Source: Rhodospirillaceae bacterium
Lineage (GTDB): Bacteria > Pseudomonadota > Alphaproteobacteria > Thalassobaculales > Thalassobaculaceae
Direction of reading: 5' to 3'
Length of the DNA stretch: 64,000 nt
Assembly (NCBI GenBank): GCA_018401495.1
Contig: JAGYJX010000021.1
Coordinates: forward strand, 186,001-250,000
The notes under the pieces were generated by a model, which had not been told where the DNA came from, did not search any database, and saw only the letters and a program-made list of their open reading frames with translations. Numbering within the stretch: the stretch's first letter is position 1; each line of letters begins with the position of its first letter. Positions 50,155 through 60,263 of this stretch are shown piece by piece. Both the position numbers and the translations under genes were made by a program.

Positions 50155-50900
50155 ATGGTGGATGCCGCGCCGCAGCTCGGGGAGGGCGACCGTCCCCTGC
50201 ACGTCGCCGTCATCATGGACGGCAATGGGCGTTGGGCGCGAGCCCGCGGCATGCCGCGCAGCTTTGGTCATCGCGAGGGCGCCAAGGCGGTTCGGCGAGC
50301 GGTGGAGGCGGCCTGCGATCTTGGCGTGGGCTATCTAACCCTGTTCGGTTTCTCCTCCGAGAACTGGAGTCGGCCGGCCCAGGAGATCGTCGACCTGATG
50401 GAACTCCTGAGGTTCTATCTGCGTCGAGAGATTGCCGATCTCCACAACGATGGCATCCGCTTCCAGGTGATCGGCGACCGCAGCCGGCTGTCGGCCGATA
50501 TCGTGACCCTGATCGAGAATGGAGAGCGGCTGACCGCCGGAAACTCCCGAATGGTGCTCACGGTGGCGTTGAGCTACGGCGGGCGCCGGGAACTGACAGG
50601 GGTGGTCCGGCGGATTGCCGAGGAGGTGGCGGCGGGCCGCCTGGATCCCTCCGAGATCGACGAGCACATCGTGGCCGCTCGGCTCGACACGGCGGCAATG
50701 CCTGACCCCGATCTGCTGGTGCGAACCAGCGGGAGAAGCGGATCTCCAATTTCCTGCTGTGGCAGATCGCCTACGCGGAATTCGTGTTCATGGACGTGCT
50801 CTGGCCGGATTTCGGCCGCGTCCACCTCGAGGAAGCGCTTGACGAATTTGCCCGCCGTGACCGTCGCTACGGCCGAGCAACCGGGCAGGGTGGCGGATGA
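50155..50900 (+). CDS. uppS: undecaprenyl diphosphate synthase (frame break at 50731-50733)
   Basis: Makes the C55 carrier lipid for cell-wall and O-antigen synthesis. About 248 codons. HVAVIMDGNGRWARARGMPRSFGHREGAKAV contains the catalytic Asp and pyrophosphate site; TLFGFSSENWSRPAQEI and PDPDLLVRTSG follow. GGG at 50731-50733 should be GGGG; repair gives RTSGEKRISNFLLWQIAYAEF and the proper C-terminus WPDFGRVHLEEALDEF. Its stop overlaps the cdsA start in an ATGA. Confidence 0.95.
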
Positions 50901-51739
50901 GCGGTGCGAGCTCACCGGGTCCGATCCGCGGTCGGCGCAGCGACCTCAGGCTGCGCGTCGTTTCATCGATGGTCATGGTTCCGGCCGCAGCGGCGACGGT
51001 GTTCGCGGGCGGTCCGGCGTTTCAACTCGCGGTCTTGCTGATCTGCGCGCTGATGGCGTGGGAATGGGGCAGCCTGGTGGCCGACCGCTCGCGCCGGACG
51101 CTGGCCTGCGGGCTGGTGTTCGCGGTGTCGGCAACGGCGCTAGCCTGGATGCTGCTTCGCGGGCCGTATGAAGGGGTCGCGGCGGCGGTGACCGGCGCCT
51201 TGTGCGTCATCGTCGCCGGCAGATTCGGCAAGCTGCCGCGGGCGCCTTGGCTGGCGGTGGCCATCATCAGCATCGCCATGCCGGCGATTGCCTTGCTTTG
51301 GCTGCGCCACAGCGTGCCGCTGGGGCTCGAAACAGTGGTCTGGGCGCTCGCTACCGTCATTCTGACCGACATCGGCGCGTATGTGGCCGGCCGCACCATC
51401 GGAGGACCGAAGTTGCTGCCGAAGGTTAGTCCGTCGAAGACCTGGGCGGGCCTGTTCGGCGGCATGGCGGCCGCGGTGACGGGCGCGTTGGTGGCAACGG
51501 CGTTTGTCGAGGGGGCGAATCCCTGGGTTCTGGCTCCGCTCGGGGCGTTGCTCGCCGTGGTGGCACAGATCGGCGACCTGATGGAGTCGGCGGTGAAGCG
51601 GTTTTTCCGGGTCAAGGATTCCGGGCATCTTATCCCGGGGCATGGCGGGGTGCTCGATCGGGTGGACGGTCAGATCGCGGTTCTGCCGCTCGTGGCGCTG
51701 GCGGTCCATGTCAGCGGACAGAGCATGCTGTCATGGTGA
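50897..51739 (+). CDS. cdsA: phosphatidate cytidylyltransferase
   Basis: Makes CDP-diacylglycerol for phospholipid synthesis. 280 residues with about eight membrane helices. The C-terminal CDP-alcohol signature is present: SPSKTWAGLFGGM, then DLMESAVKRFFRVKDSGHLIPGHGGVLDRVDG with the metal-binding Asp residues (outline). It overlaps uppS at the start and dxr by 7 bases at the end. Confidence 0.95.
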   Translation: MSGASSPGPIRGRRSDLRLRVVSSMVMVPAAAATVFAGGPAFQLAVLLICALMAWEWGSLVADRSRRTLACGLVFAVSATALAWMLLRGPYEGVAAAVTGALCVIVAGRFGKLPRAPWLAVAIISIAMPAIALLWLRHSVPLGLETVVWALATVILTDIGAYVAGRTIGGPKLLPKVSPSKTWAGLFGGMAAAVTGALVATAFVEGANPWVLAPLGALLAVVAQIGDLMESAVKRFFRVKDSGHLIPGHGGVLDRVDGQIAVLPLVALAVHVSGQSMLSW

Positions 51740-52947
51740 CGATCGGTTCTCCTCGTCGGATCAGCGTCCTGGGCTCTACGGGGTCGGTCGGGAGCAACAC
51801 CCTCGATCTCGTCGAGCGCCACCCTGACCGGTTCGTGGTGTCCGCCCTGGCGGCGGGCTCCAACGCCGTCGCGCTTGCGGAGCAGGCGCGGCGCACCCGC
51901 GCCGGGTTCGCCGCCGTCGCGGATCCGACTGCCTGGAACGATCTGAAGGCCGCGCTTTCCGGCTCCGGGATCGAGGCGGCGGCGGGTCCCCAGGCCGTTG
52001 AAGAGGCTGCGCGTCGCGACGCCGACTGGACGATGGCGGCGATCGTCGGGGCCGCCGGACTGGAGCCGACGCTGACCGCGGTTCGCCTCGGCCGGGTGGT
52101 GGCGCTCGCCAACAAGGAATCGCTGGTGTGCGCCGGGCACTTGTTTGCGGCCGAGGCACGTGCGGCCGGGGCCACCATTCTGCCGGTGGACTCTGAACAC
52201 AATGCGATTTTTCAGGTCTTCGACTCCGGTCGGAGGGACGGTATCGAGAAAATCATCCTCACCGCTTCCGGCGGCCCGTTCCGGACCCTGTCGCGCGAAG
52301 CCATGGCGTCCAAGACGCTGGAGCAGGCGGTGGCCCACCCGAACTGGTCGATGGGCGTGAAGATTTCGATCGATTCAGCCACCATGATGAACAAGGGGCT
52401 GGAACTGATCGAGGCGCATCATCTGTTTGCGATGCCCGAGGACCGCATCGATATCGTGGTTCATCCGCAGTCAGTGGTGCACAGCCTGGTCGCCTACGTC
52501 GACGGATCAGTGCTGGCGCAACTCGGCTCTCCGGACATGCGCACGCCGATCGCCTATGCCCTGGCGTGGCCGGACCGAATGCCGGCGCCGACGCCCAGGC
52601 TCGACCTGGCTGCGCTCGGGCAATTGTCGTTCGAGGCCCCCGACCCGGATCGCTTTCCCGCCCTGCGCCTGGCGCGCGATGCGTTGCGGGCCGGCGGGTC
52701 GGCCCCGATCGTCCTAAACGCCGCAAACGAAGTGGCGGTCGCCGCGTTCGCTGCCCGTCGGCTCGGCTTCACCGATATCGCCACCGTCGTCGAGGCGGTG
52801 CTCGACGTGGTGCCGGTCACGGCGGTGCACGATCTCGATACGGTGTTCGAGGTCGACCGCCAGGCAAGGGAGGTGGCGGCGCGACTGATCGCCCGGGGGG
52901 CTGGCGGCGGTGCCGGCCGCGTTGCGTCGACCACCGCCGCGGACTAA
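51733..52947 (+). CDS. dxr: 1-deoxy-D-xylulose 5-phosphate reductoisomerase
   Basis: Second step of the MEP isoprenoid route, upstream of UppS product formation. 404 residues. The NADPH site SVLGSTGSVGSNTLDLVERH, ALANKESLVCAGHLF, LPVDSEHNAIFQVF (metal-binding Asp and Glu) and TASGGPFRTLSREAM are followed by HPNWSMGVKISIDSATMMNKGLELIEAHHLF. The start overlaps cdsA by 7 bases. Confidence 0.97.
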   Translation: MVTIGSPRRISVLGSTGSVGSNTLDLVERHPDRFVVSALAAGSNAVALAEQARRTRAGFAAVADPTAWNDLKAALSGSGIEAAAGPQAVEEAARRDADWTMAAIVGAAGLEPTLTAVRLGRVVALANKESLVCAGHLFAAEARAAGATILPVDSEHNAIFQVFDSGRRDGIEKIILTASGGPFRTLSREAMASKTLEQAVAHPNWSMGVKISIDSATMMNKGLELIEAHHLFAMPEDRIDIVVHPQSVVHSLVAYVDGSVLAQLGSPDMRTPIAYALAWPDRMPAPTPRLDLAALGQLSFEAPDPDRFPALRLARDALRAGGSAPIVLNAANEVAVAAFAARRLGFTDIATVVEAVLDVVPVTAVHDLDTVFEVDRQAREVAARLIARGAGGGAGRVASTTAAD

Positions 52948-52992
52948 GGTCCGCCAGGGCGGAACTGAAGCCGGATCAAGGAATCGACACGC

Positions 52993-54118
52993 ATGGTTGC
53001 CGGATTCGTAGACTACGTCCTTCCGTTCCTCGTGATCCTGACCGTGCTCGTTTTCGTCCACGAGATGGGACACTATCTCGTCGCGCGACGGGCTGGGGTG
53101 CGCGTCGAAGTGTTTTCGATCGGCTTCGGCCGTGAGCTGTTCGGTTGGACCGCGCGGTCGGGTACCCGCTGGAAGTTCTCAGCGATTCCGCTCGGCGGGT
53201 ACGTGAAGATGTTCGGCGACGCCGATCCCGCCAGCACGGGAGCGGTTGGGCTGGACGGCATGTCCCCCGAGGAACGGTCGGTTTCCTTCCACCACAAGTC
53301 TTTGAAGGCGAGGGCGGCGATCGTTGCCGCTGGACCGATCGCGAACTTCCTGTTTGCGATCGTGCTGCTTGCCGGCCTGTACGCGATCGTCGGACGGCCC
53401 TACGCGCCGCCGGTGGTTGACGAGGTGGTGGCGGGCTCGGCCGCCGAGCAGGCGGGCATCCGCGTCGGGGACGTCTTCGTTACCGCCAACGGGGAGGCGG
53501 TGACGCGGTTCTCGGATCTCCGCCGCCTGGTGTTCAACCGTCCGGGCGAGCCGGTACCCATGACCATCGAGCGGGACGGCGGCCGGGTCGCGATCACCGT
53601 GATCCCCGAGACCGTGACCGAGGTCGACCGGTTCGGCGCCCGACACCTTCGGGCGCCTGGGCGTGAGATCGAACCAGGTCAGCATCGAGCGGCTCAACCC
53701 GCTTTCGGCAATCGGCGTGGCCGCCAACGAAACTTGGGTGATCGTTGGCCAGACCCTGGACGCGGTCGGCCAGATCATCGCTGGAACCCGGGGGACCGAG
53801 GAACTCGGAGGGCCGCTCAGGATCGCCCAAATGTCCGGTGATGTCGCGCAGAGCGGGCTGGTCACGACGGTGTGGTTCCTGGCCATGCTGTCGATCAACC
53901 TCGGGCTGATCAACCTGTTCCCGATCCCGGTGCTCGACGGTGGTCACCTGCTGCTCTACGCCCTCGAGGCGCTGCGCGGTCGTCCTCTTGGCGAGCGCGC
54001 GCAGGAGTGGGCCTCCATGGCCGGTCTGACGCTGGTCATCGCGCTGATGCTGTTCGTGACGTGGAACGACCTGATCCAACTCAACGTGGTCGGCTATCTC
54101 GGCTCGTTGCTCGGGTAA
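52993..54118 (+). CDS. rseP: RseP-type site-2 protease (frame break near 53640)
   Basis: Intramembrane zinc protease that cleaves anti-sigma factors and signal peptides. About 375 codons. The zinc motif VFVHEMGHYLVARRAGV lies in the first helix, GYVKMFGDADP in the beta loop, and a PDZ domain follows (SAAEQAGIRVGDVFVTANGEAV). The last part has NLGLINLFPIPVLDGGHLL, the second active-site motif (Asp in LDGG). A run of C at 53639-53641 is mis-sized, and repair joins VDRFG to TFGRLGVRSNQV. Confidence 0.94.
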
Positions 54119-54138
54119 TCGATTGTGATTTCTTCCAT

Positions 54139-54166
54139 TTGCCACGCGTTGACCGACGGCTATAGT
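54139..54166 (+). promoter_or_regulatory. sigma-70 promoter of bamA
   Basis: TTGCCA (54139-54144), a 16-base spacer, and TATAGT (54161-54166), each matching five of six consensus bases. Transcription would begin about 44 bases before the bamA start. It would give the envelope genes from bamA onward their own promoter inside the cluster. Confidence 0.5.
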
Positions 54167-54216
54167 CGCCGCCGCGCGCTCTGGCGCCGTTCATTCCGCC
54201 GACAGGGGGCCGGCCT

Positions 54217-56492
54217 TTGCCGTCTGCGTTGAAGTTGTGGGTTCGTGTGGCTGCGATCGCGGTCGCCTTACTGGTATCCGGTCCCGCCGTTGCGCAGACC
54301 GGCAGTGGACGAGTGACCGATGTGCAGGTCCGTGGGACCCAGCGGATCGATCCGGGCACCGTGCAGTCCTACATGCTGATCCAGCCCGGCGACCTGTTCG
54401 ATGCCGAGCGGCTCGACCGATCGCTGAAGGCGCTGTTCGCCACCGGCCTGTTCGCTGACGTCACCATCCGGCGTCAGGGTGACGCGCTGATCGTGAACGT
54501 GGTCGAGAACCCGATCATCAACCGGATATCGTTTGAGGGTAACCGGCGCATCGACAACGAGGAGTTGGCACGCGAGGTCGAGTTGCGGCCGCGCGTGGTG
54601 TTCACCCGCACCCGGGTCCAGCAGGACGTCCAGCGCATCGTCGAGATCTACCGCCGCTCCGGCCGCTACGGCGTGACCGTCGAGCCGAAGATCATCCAAC
54701 AGGAGCAGAACCGCGTCGATCTTGTGTTCGAGATCAACGAGGGGAGCTCACTCCGGTGCAGACGATTTCCATCATCGGCAACCGGCGCTTCAGCGACTCC
54801 ACCCTGCGTGGCGTGATGCAGACCAAGGAATACGCGTTCTACCGTTTCCTCAGCACCTCCGACACCTACGATCCCGACCGCCTGAGTTTCGACCGCGAAC
54901 TGCTGCGCCGCTTCTATCTGGAAAGCGGCTACGCGGACTTCCAGGTGCTGTCGGCGGTGGCGGAACTGACGCCGAACCGGGAAGCGTTCGTCGTCACCTT
55001 CACGGTCGAGGAGGGGCAGCCCTACGATTTCGGCAAGATCGCCTTCGAGATCGGATTGCCTCGGGTCACGGAGGACCAACTCGCCGATCTCGTGGTGTCC
55101 ATAGAAGGTGAACAGTACGATTCCGCGAAGGTCGACGAGTCCGTCGACGCCATCACCGACCGCCTCGGGAACCTCGGCTACGCGTTCGTCGACGTGCGTC
55201 CCCGCGTGACCCGCAACCCGGATCGCCAGACGATCGACCTGACCTACCAGATCGGCGAGGCGAGCAAGGTGTTCGTCGAGCGCATCGACATCGTCGGCAA
55301 CGTCCGCACCCTCGACCGGGTGATCCGTCGGGAGATGAACCTCGTCGAGGGCGACGCCTTCAACGTCTCGAACATGCGGCGCTCGGAGCGCCAGATCCGC
55401 AACCTCGGCTTCTTCAAGTCGGTGCGAGTGACGAACAGCGAGGGCACGGCCCCTGATCGCACGGTCATCCAGGTGGCGGTCGAGGAGCAGCCGACCGGAG
55501 AGATCTCGTTCGGCATCGGGTACTCCTCGGTCGACGCGGTCATCGGCGACGTCGGCATCCGCGAGCGCAACCTGCTCGGGCGCGGCCAGGACCTGCGGTT
55601 CGGTGTCTCCGGATCGGCGAGCTCGACGGAGTACGACATCTCCTTCACGGAGCCGTACTTCCTCGAACGCGACGTGTCGGCCGGCTTCGATCTGTTCCGG
55701 GTCGAGCGCGAGTACGAGGAGAGCTCCTACGACGAGGCGCGGACGGGCGGCTCGCTGCGCTCGGGCTTCAACCTCGCGCCGGATCTTCGCCAGACCGTCA
55801 ATTACACTCTGAAGAGCACCGAGATCAGGGACGTCGAGGACGACGCCTCGCGCTTCATCAAGGAGCAGGAGGGCACGACCGTCGTCTCCCAGTTCGGCCA
55901 GACCCTGACCTACGACAAGCGCGACAACCGAATCGACCCGCGCGACGGCTACATCGGCCAGTTCACCACCGAGATTGCGGGAGCCGGCGGCGACGAGCGG
56001 TTCCTGCGGCTCAAGGCGAAGGGGGCCTACTACGTTCCGTTCGACGACGTGTGGGGGCTCGCGCTTCTGGGCCAGGCCGGCTACATCGTCGGCCTCGGAC
56101 AGGACGTCTCGATCGCCGAGCGCTTCTTTGTCGGCGGCCATACTTTCCGCGGGTTCGAAAAGGCCGGCATCGGACCCCGCGATATCGACACCGACGACGC
56201 GCTCGGCGGCAACAGCTACTATGTAGCCTCCGCTGAGTTGGCCTTCCCCACCGGTCTGCCGGAGGATCTCGGGGTGCGGGCTTATCTCTTCACCGATGTC
56301 GGCGGCCTTTGGAACGTCGAGGCGGAGGGTCCCGAAGTGCGCGACCACAACTCTATCCGGGCGTCGGTTGGCGTCGGTGTCGAGTTCGTGACCCCGTTCG
56401 GCCGGATCCGCGTGGACGCGGCCGAGGCCGTGCTGAAGGAAGACTACGACGAGACCGAACTGTTCCGGTTCAGCTTCGGGACCCGCTTCTGA
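54217..56492 (+). CDS. bamA: outer membrane assembly protein BamA (frame break at 54741-54744)
   Basis: Core of the BAM machine that inserts beta-barrels in the outer membrane. About 758 codons. A signal peptide (RVAAIAVALLVSGPAVAQ) is followed by five POTRA domains (VTDVQVRGTQRIDPGTVQSYM, IINRISFEGNRRIDNEEL, QTISIIGNRRFSDSTLRGVMQ and others) and a 16-strand barrel. The lid-loop motif appears as VGGHTFRGFEKAGIGPRD and the C-terminus ends in Phe (RFSFGTRF), as required for BAM recognition. GGGG at 54741-54744 should be GGGGG; repair gives EINEGELTPVQTI. The start codon is TTG at 54217 after an AGGGGG; a later start is possible. Confidence 0.94.
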
Positions 56493-56503
56493 GGAGGCCG
56501 ATC

Positions 56504-57086
56504 ATGCCGACACGCGCCGCCTTATGCGCGCTGGCGGCCCTGGTGATGGTTTCCGGGCCGTGGTCGGCCGCCGAAACCCTGGCTCAGACGTCGGCGCCCG
56601 CCCGGTCGGAGGAGCTGGCCATCGCGGTGGTCGACGTGCAGGGCATCATGCGCGCCGCCAACGGCGGCAAAGTCGATCCAGGAGCAGATCGAGAACCGGC
56701 GTGCGGCGTACCAGGATCAGGTATCGTCGGAGGAGCGGCGGCTTCGGATGGCCGAGCAGGACTTGGCCCAGCAGCGACCCGATTTGTCGCCCGAGCAGTA
56801 CCAGCAGAAGGTCCGGGAGTTCCAGTCCCAGGTCGCCGAGATCCAGCGGCAGGTCCAGACCCGCAAGCGCGAGCTCGACGAGACCTTCGCGACGGCGATG
56901 AACGAAGTTCGCCAGGCTCTGGTCTCGGTGGTTGCCGAGATCTCGGAGGAACGCGGGATAAAGCTGGTGCTGTTCAAGAGCCAGATCGTGATCGCCGAGA
57001 AGTCCCTGGACGTCTCGGACGAGACGCTTCAGCGTCTCAACGACCGGCTGCCGACCGTGAAGGTCGATCTGCCGGCGCTGAGATAG
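56504..57086 (+). CDS. skp: OmpH/Skp-family periplasmic chaperone (frame break near 56668)
   Basis: Holdase for unfolded outer membrane proteins on their way to BamA. About 194 codons. The signal peptide (ALCALAALVMVSGPWSAAETLA) is followed by IAVVDVQGIMRAAN and a long coiled coil (QQKVREFQSQVAEIQRQVQTRKREL). The C-terminal VVAEISEERGIKLVL strand is typical. A GAGGAGG 5 bases before ATG 56504 fixes the start. A one-base indel in the GGCGGCAAAG stretch breaks the frame; repair reads KSIQEQIENRRAAYQDQV. Confidence 0.88.
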
Positions 57087-57096
57087 GATCCGATCG

Positions 57097-58126
57097 ATGA
57101 CCGATTCCAGGTTCTACCAGTCCCAGGGGCCGTTTTCGCTCCGTGAACTCGCGGATATCACCGGCGCCGAGCTGGCGGCTGGGGGTGACCCGGAGTTCCG
57201 GATCGACGACCTCGCCGCGCTCGACGCCGCCGGACCAACGGACATCAGTTTCCTCGAGAACCGTAGATACGTGGCGGATTTTCGCACCTGCCGGGCCGGC
57301 GCCTGCCTTGTCACCCCAGAGTTCGTCTGACCAGGCCCCGTCCGGGATGGCGCTGCTGATCAGCCAGCGCCCGCGGCGCAACTTCGCGCGCATCGGTCAC
57401 GCCTTCTACCCGTCGGTGCCGGCGTTGCGCGGGGTTCACCCCAGCGCTGTCGTCGACGAGACCGCCGAACTCGCGGACGGAGTGTGTGTGGCGGCGGGCG
57501 CGGTGATCGGGGCCGGAGCGCGGATCGGCGCGCGGGCCGAGATCGGGCCCAACGCGGTGATCGGCGAGGCTGTCGAGATCGGCGAAGGCACCCGGGTCGG
57601 CGCCGGCGCCTCGGTCAGCCACGCCAGCATCGGCGCGCGGGTGTTTCTGTACCCAGGGGTCCGAATTGGGCAGCCCGGCTTCGGCTTCGACATGGACGCC
57701 GATGGCCCGTTCCTGGTTCCGCAGCTCGGCCGGGTGATCATCGAGGACGACGTGGAGGTCGGCGCCAACTCGACGATCGACCGTGGCAGTGGGCCGGACA
57801 CGGTGATCGGCCGCGGCACCATGATTGATAATCTCGTGCAGATAGGCCACAACGTGGTGGTCGGGCGCGGGTGCATCATCGTCGCTCAGGTCGGGATTTC
57901 GGGCAGCACTCGCCTGGGCGACAGGGTGGTGGTGGGCGGTCAGGTCGGGATTGCCGGGCACATCGAGATTGGCAGTGGCGTCCAGATCGCCGCGATGTCG
58001 GGCGTGAACCGGGGCGTTCCGGCGGGTGCGGTCGTGGGCGGGGCGCCGGCTGTTCCGATACGCGATTTTCGACGACAGGTTGCGGCCATCAAGAAGCTGG
58101 GCCGGCGCAACGAAGGCGAGACGTAG
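57097..58126 (+). CDS. lpxD: UDP-3-O-acylglucosamine N-acyltransferase LpxD (frame break near 57322)
   Basis: Third step of lipid A synthesis. About 343 codons. The N-terminal uridine-binding domain (FSLRELADITGAELAAGGDPE, DISFLENRRYV) is followed by a left-handed beta-helix of hexapeptide repeats (IGAGARIGARAEIGPNAVIG) with DNLVQIGHNVVVGRG, where the catalytic His lies. An in-frame TGA at 57328 follows a one-base slip; the rest of the gene is intact in another frame. Confidence 0.93.
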
Positions 58127-58137
58127 GGGATCGATGC

Positions 58138-58614
58138 ATGGGTCAGACTGACGCTGCCCCGGGGAGCGAAGCCGGAATCGACATCGACGTGCTGCGGGTG
58201 ATGGAGCTGATTCCCCACCGGTATCCGTTCCTGATGGTGGACCGGGTGGAGTCGATCATCCCCGATGTGAGCTGCATCGGGATCAAGAACGTGTCGATCA
58301 ACGAGCCGTTCTTCCAGGGACATTTCCCCAAGCGGCCGGTTATGCCGGGGGTGTTGATCATCGAGTCGATGGCCCAGACCGCCGGGTGCCTGGTGGTTGC
58401 CACGCTCGGACCGGAATCCGAAGGCAAGCTGGTGTACTTCATGACGGTCGACAACGCGCGGTTCCGCAAGCCGGTGGTGCCCGGCGATCGCATGAAGGTC
58501 CATGTCCGCAAGGTTCGCAACCGCGGCCCGGTTTGGAAGTTCGAGGGAGAGGCCCGCGTTGACGGAGTGCTGGTCGCCGAGGCGACCTATTCCGCCATGA
58601 TCCTCGACGCTTGA
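58138..58614 (+). CDS. fabZ: 3-hydroxyacyl-ACP dehydratase
   Basis: Dehydrates hydroxyacyl-ACP in fatty-acid elongation and sets the balance with lipid A. 158 residues. IPHRYPFLMVDRV holds the catalytic His, FFQGHFPKRPVMPGVLIIESMAQ the catalytic Glu. ATG 58138 has AGGGGA upstream. The N-terminal 15 residues are an unconserved extension. Confidence 0.97.
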   Translation: MGQTDAAPGSEAGIDIDVLRVMELIPHRYPFLMVDRVESIIPDVSCIGIKNVSINEPFFQGHFPKRPVMPGVLIIESMAQTAGCLVVATLGPESEGKLVYFMTVDNARFRKPVVPGDRMKVHVRKVRNRGPVWKFEGEARVDGVLVAEATYSAMILDA

Positions 58615-58628
58615 TCCGGAGACAGAGC

Positions 58629-59432
58629 GTGTCGAGCGAGATCCATCCATCGGCGGTGATCGAATCCGGCGCGGAACTGGGTGACGGCGTGACCGTCGGT
58701 CCGTTCGCGGTGATCGGTCCGGACGTCGTGCTGGGCGAAGGCTGCCGGATCCACAGCCACGCGGTGATCGGCGGCCGGACCCGGATCGGAGCCCGCACCG
58801 AGGTGTTCCCGTTCGCGAGCATCGGCCTCCGCCCGCAGGATCTGAAGTACCGTGGCGAGGCGTCGGAACTGGTGATCGGCAGCGACACGGTCATTCGCGA
58901 GCACGTCACCATGAACCCCGGGACCGAGGGCGGCGGGATGGTGACCCGGGTCGGCGATCGCTGCCTGATCATGGTCGGCAGCCATGTCGGCCATGACTGC
59001 GATGTTGGAAACGGCGTGATCATGGCCAACAACGCAACCCTTGCCGGTCATGTCCGGGTACAGGACAACGCGGTTCTCGGCGGGTTGTCGGCCATCCACC
59101 AGTTCGTCCGAATCGGGCGCAACGCCATGGTCGGCGGTGTCACCGGGGTCGAGCGCGACGTGATCCCATTCGGCTCGGTGATGGGCGACCGGGCCCGGCT
59201 TTCCGGTATCAACATAATCGGGATGCGCCGTCGAGGCTTCGACCGCGATGACATCAACGCCGTTCGCAAGGCCTACCGTCTGCTGTTCGCGTCCGAAGGC
59301 ACGTTCCAGGAGCGGCTTCAGGAGGTCGCGGACGAGTTCTCCGGCTGCGCCCCGGTCATGGAGATCGTCGACTTCATCCGGGAGGACTCCTCGCGCAAGA
59401 TCTGCCAGCCGGGAGACGGCGGCGAGTTCTGA
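58629..59432 (+). CDS. lpxA: UDP-N-acetylglucosamine acyltransferase
   Basis: First step of lipid A synthesis. 267 residues. The hexapeptide beta-helix (EIHPSAVIESGAELGDGVTVG), GLRPQDLKYRGEASELVIG, and MVGSHVGHDCDVGNGVIMANN (catalytic His in VGHDC) are clear. The C-terminal helices begin RRGFDRDDINAVRKAYRLLF. A GTG start at 58629 is chosen, with GGAG 7 bases upstream. Confidence 0.97.
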   Translation: MSSEIHPSAVIESGAELGDGVTVGPFAVIGPDVVLGEGCRIHSHAVIGGRTRIGARTEVFPFASIGLRPQDLKYRGEASELVIGSDTVIREHVTMNPGTEGGGMVTRVGDRCLIMVGSHVGHDCDVGNGVIMANNATLAGHVRVQDNAVLGGLSAIHQFVRIGRNAMVGGVTGVERDVIPFGSVMGDRARLSGINIIGMRRRGFDRDDINAVRKAYRLLFASEGTFQERLQEVADEFSGCAPVMEIVDFIREDSSRKICQPGDGGEF

Positions 59433-59439
59433 GGCGGAC

Positions 59440-60263
59440 ATGGGTGGGCTCGGAATCGTTGCGGGCGGTGGCGTCCTGCCCCGGCGGATTGCGGAAACCG
59501 CCGTCGCCGGTGGCCGGGAGGTGTTCCTGGTCGCGTTCGAGGGGCATACCGATCCGGCCACCGTCGCCGGGTTTCCCACGCCTGGCTCAAACTCGGGCAG
59601 ACCGGGGCCGCGCTTCGGCATTTCCGCGACTCCGGCTGTTCCGAGGTTGTGATGGCGGGGCCGATGCGGCGCCCGAGCCTGTCGTCGCTGTCGCTCGATC
59701 TGCGGTCGATGAGCGCGCTCGCCAGGGCGGGGGCACGGGTGTTCGGGGATGACGGGCTGTTGTCGGTCATTGTCGAGGAGATCGAACGCGACGGCTTCCG
59801 GGTCGTCGGAGTCGAGGATCTGCTGGGCGGCTACCTGGCACCCGAGGGACGTCTGGGTGGGCCGACCCCAGGCGAGGCCGACGAGATCGACATCGCACGC
59901 GGGATCGCGGTTCTGCAGGCGCTCGGTGGCGCCGATGTCGGCCAGGCCGTGGCCGTCCAGGAGGGACTGGTGCTGGCGGTGGAGGCGATCGAGGGCACCG
60001 ACGCGATGATCGCGCGCGCCGGGGCGCTTCGCCGCGCCGGGCTTGGGCCGGTGCTGGTCAAGGGCAGCAAGCCGGGGCAGGAGCGGCGCGCCGACCGCCC
60101 GACCGTCGGCGAGGGCACAGTGGCCGCCGCGGTCGCCGCCGGCTTCCGCGGTATTGCGATCGAGGCCGGCTCCACCTTGATCGTCGACCGGCCCGCTACC
60201 GTGCAGGCGGTCGACGCGGCCGGCCTGTTCCTGGTGGCGCGCAGTTTCACGAACCCCGCATGA
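59440..60263 (+). CDS. lpxI: UDP-2,3-diacylglucosamine diphosphatase LpxI (frame break at 59575-59577)
   Basis: Hydrolyses UDP-2,3-diacylglucosamine to lipid X; LpxI replaces LpxH in most alphaproteobacteria. About 274 codons. GLGIVAGGGVLPRRIAETAV opens the protein; MAGPMRRPSLSSLSLD and DDGLLSVIVEEIERDGFRVVG follow; the C-terminal domain has IDIARGIAVLQALGGADVGQAVAVQEG and VLVKGSKPGQERRADRPTVG. CCC at 59575-59577 should be CCCC; repair gives GFPHAWLKLGQTGAALRHF. It overlaps lpxB by 4 bases. Confidence 0.93.

Noticed and set aside
44593..54744. dnaE, uppS, rseP and bamA as pseudogenes
   Set aside because: Single-base slips in essential genes with fully conserved flanks; read errors explain them better.
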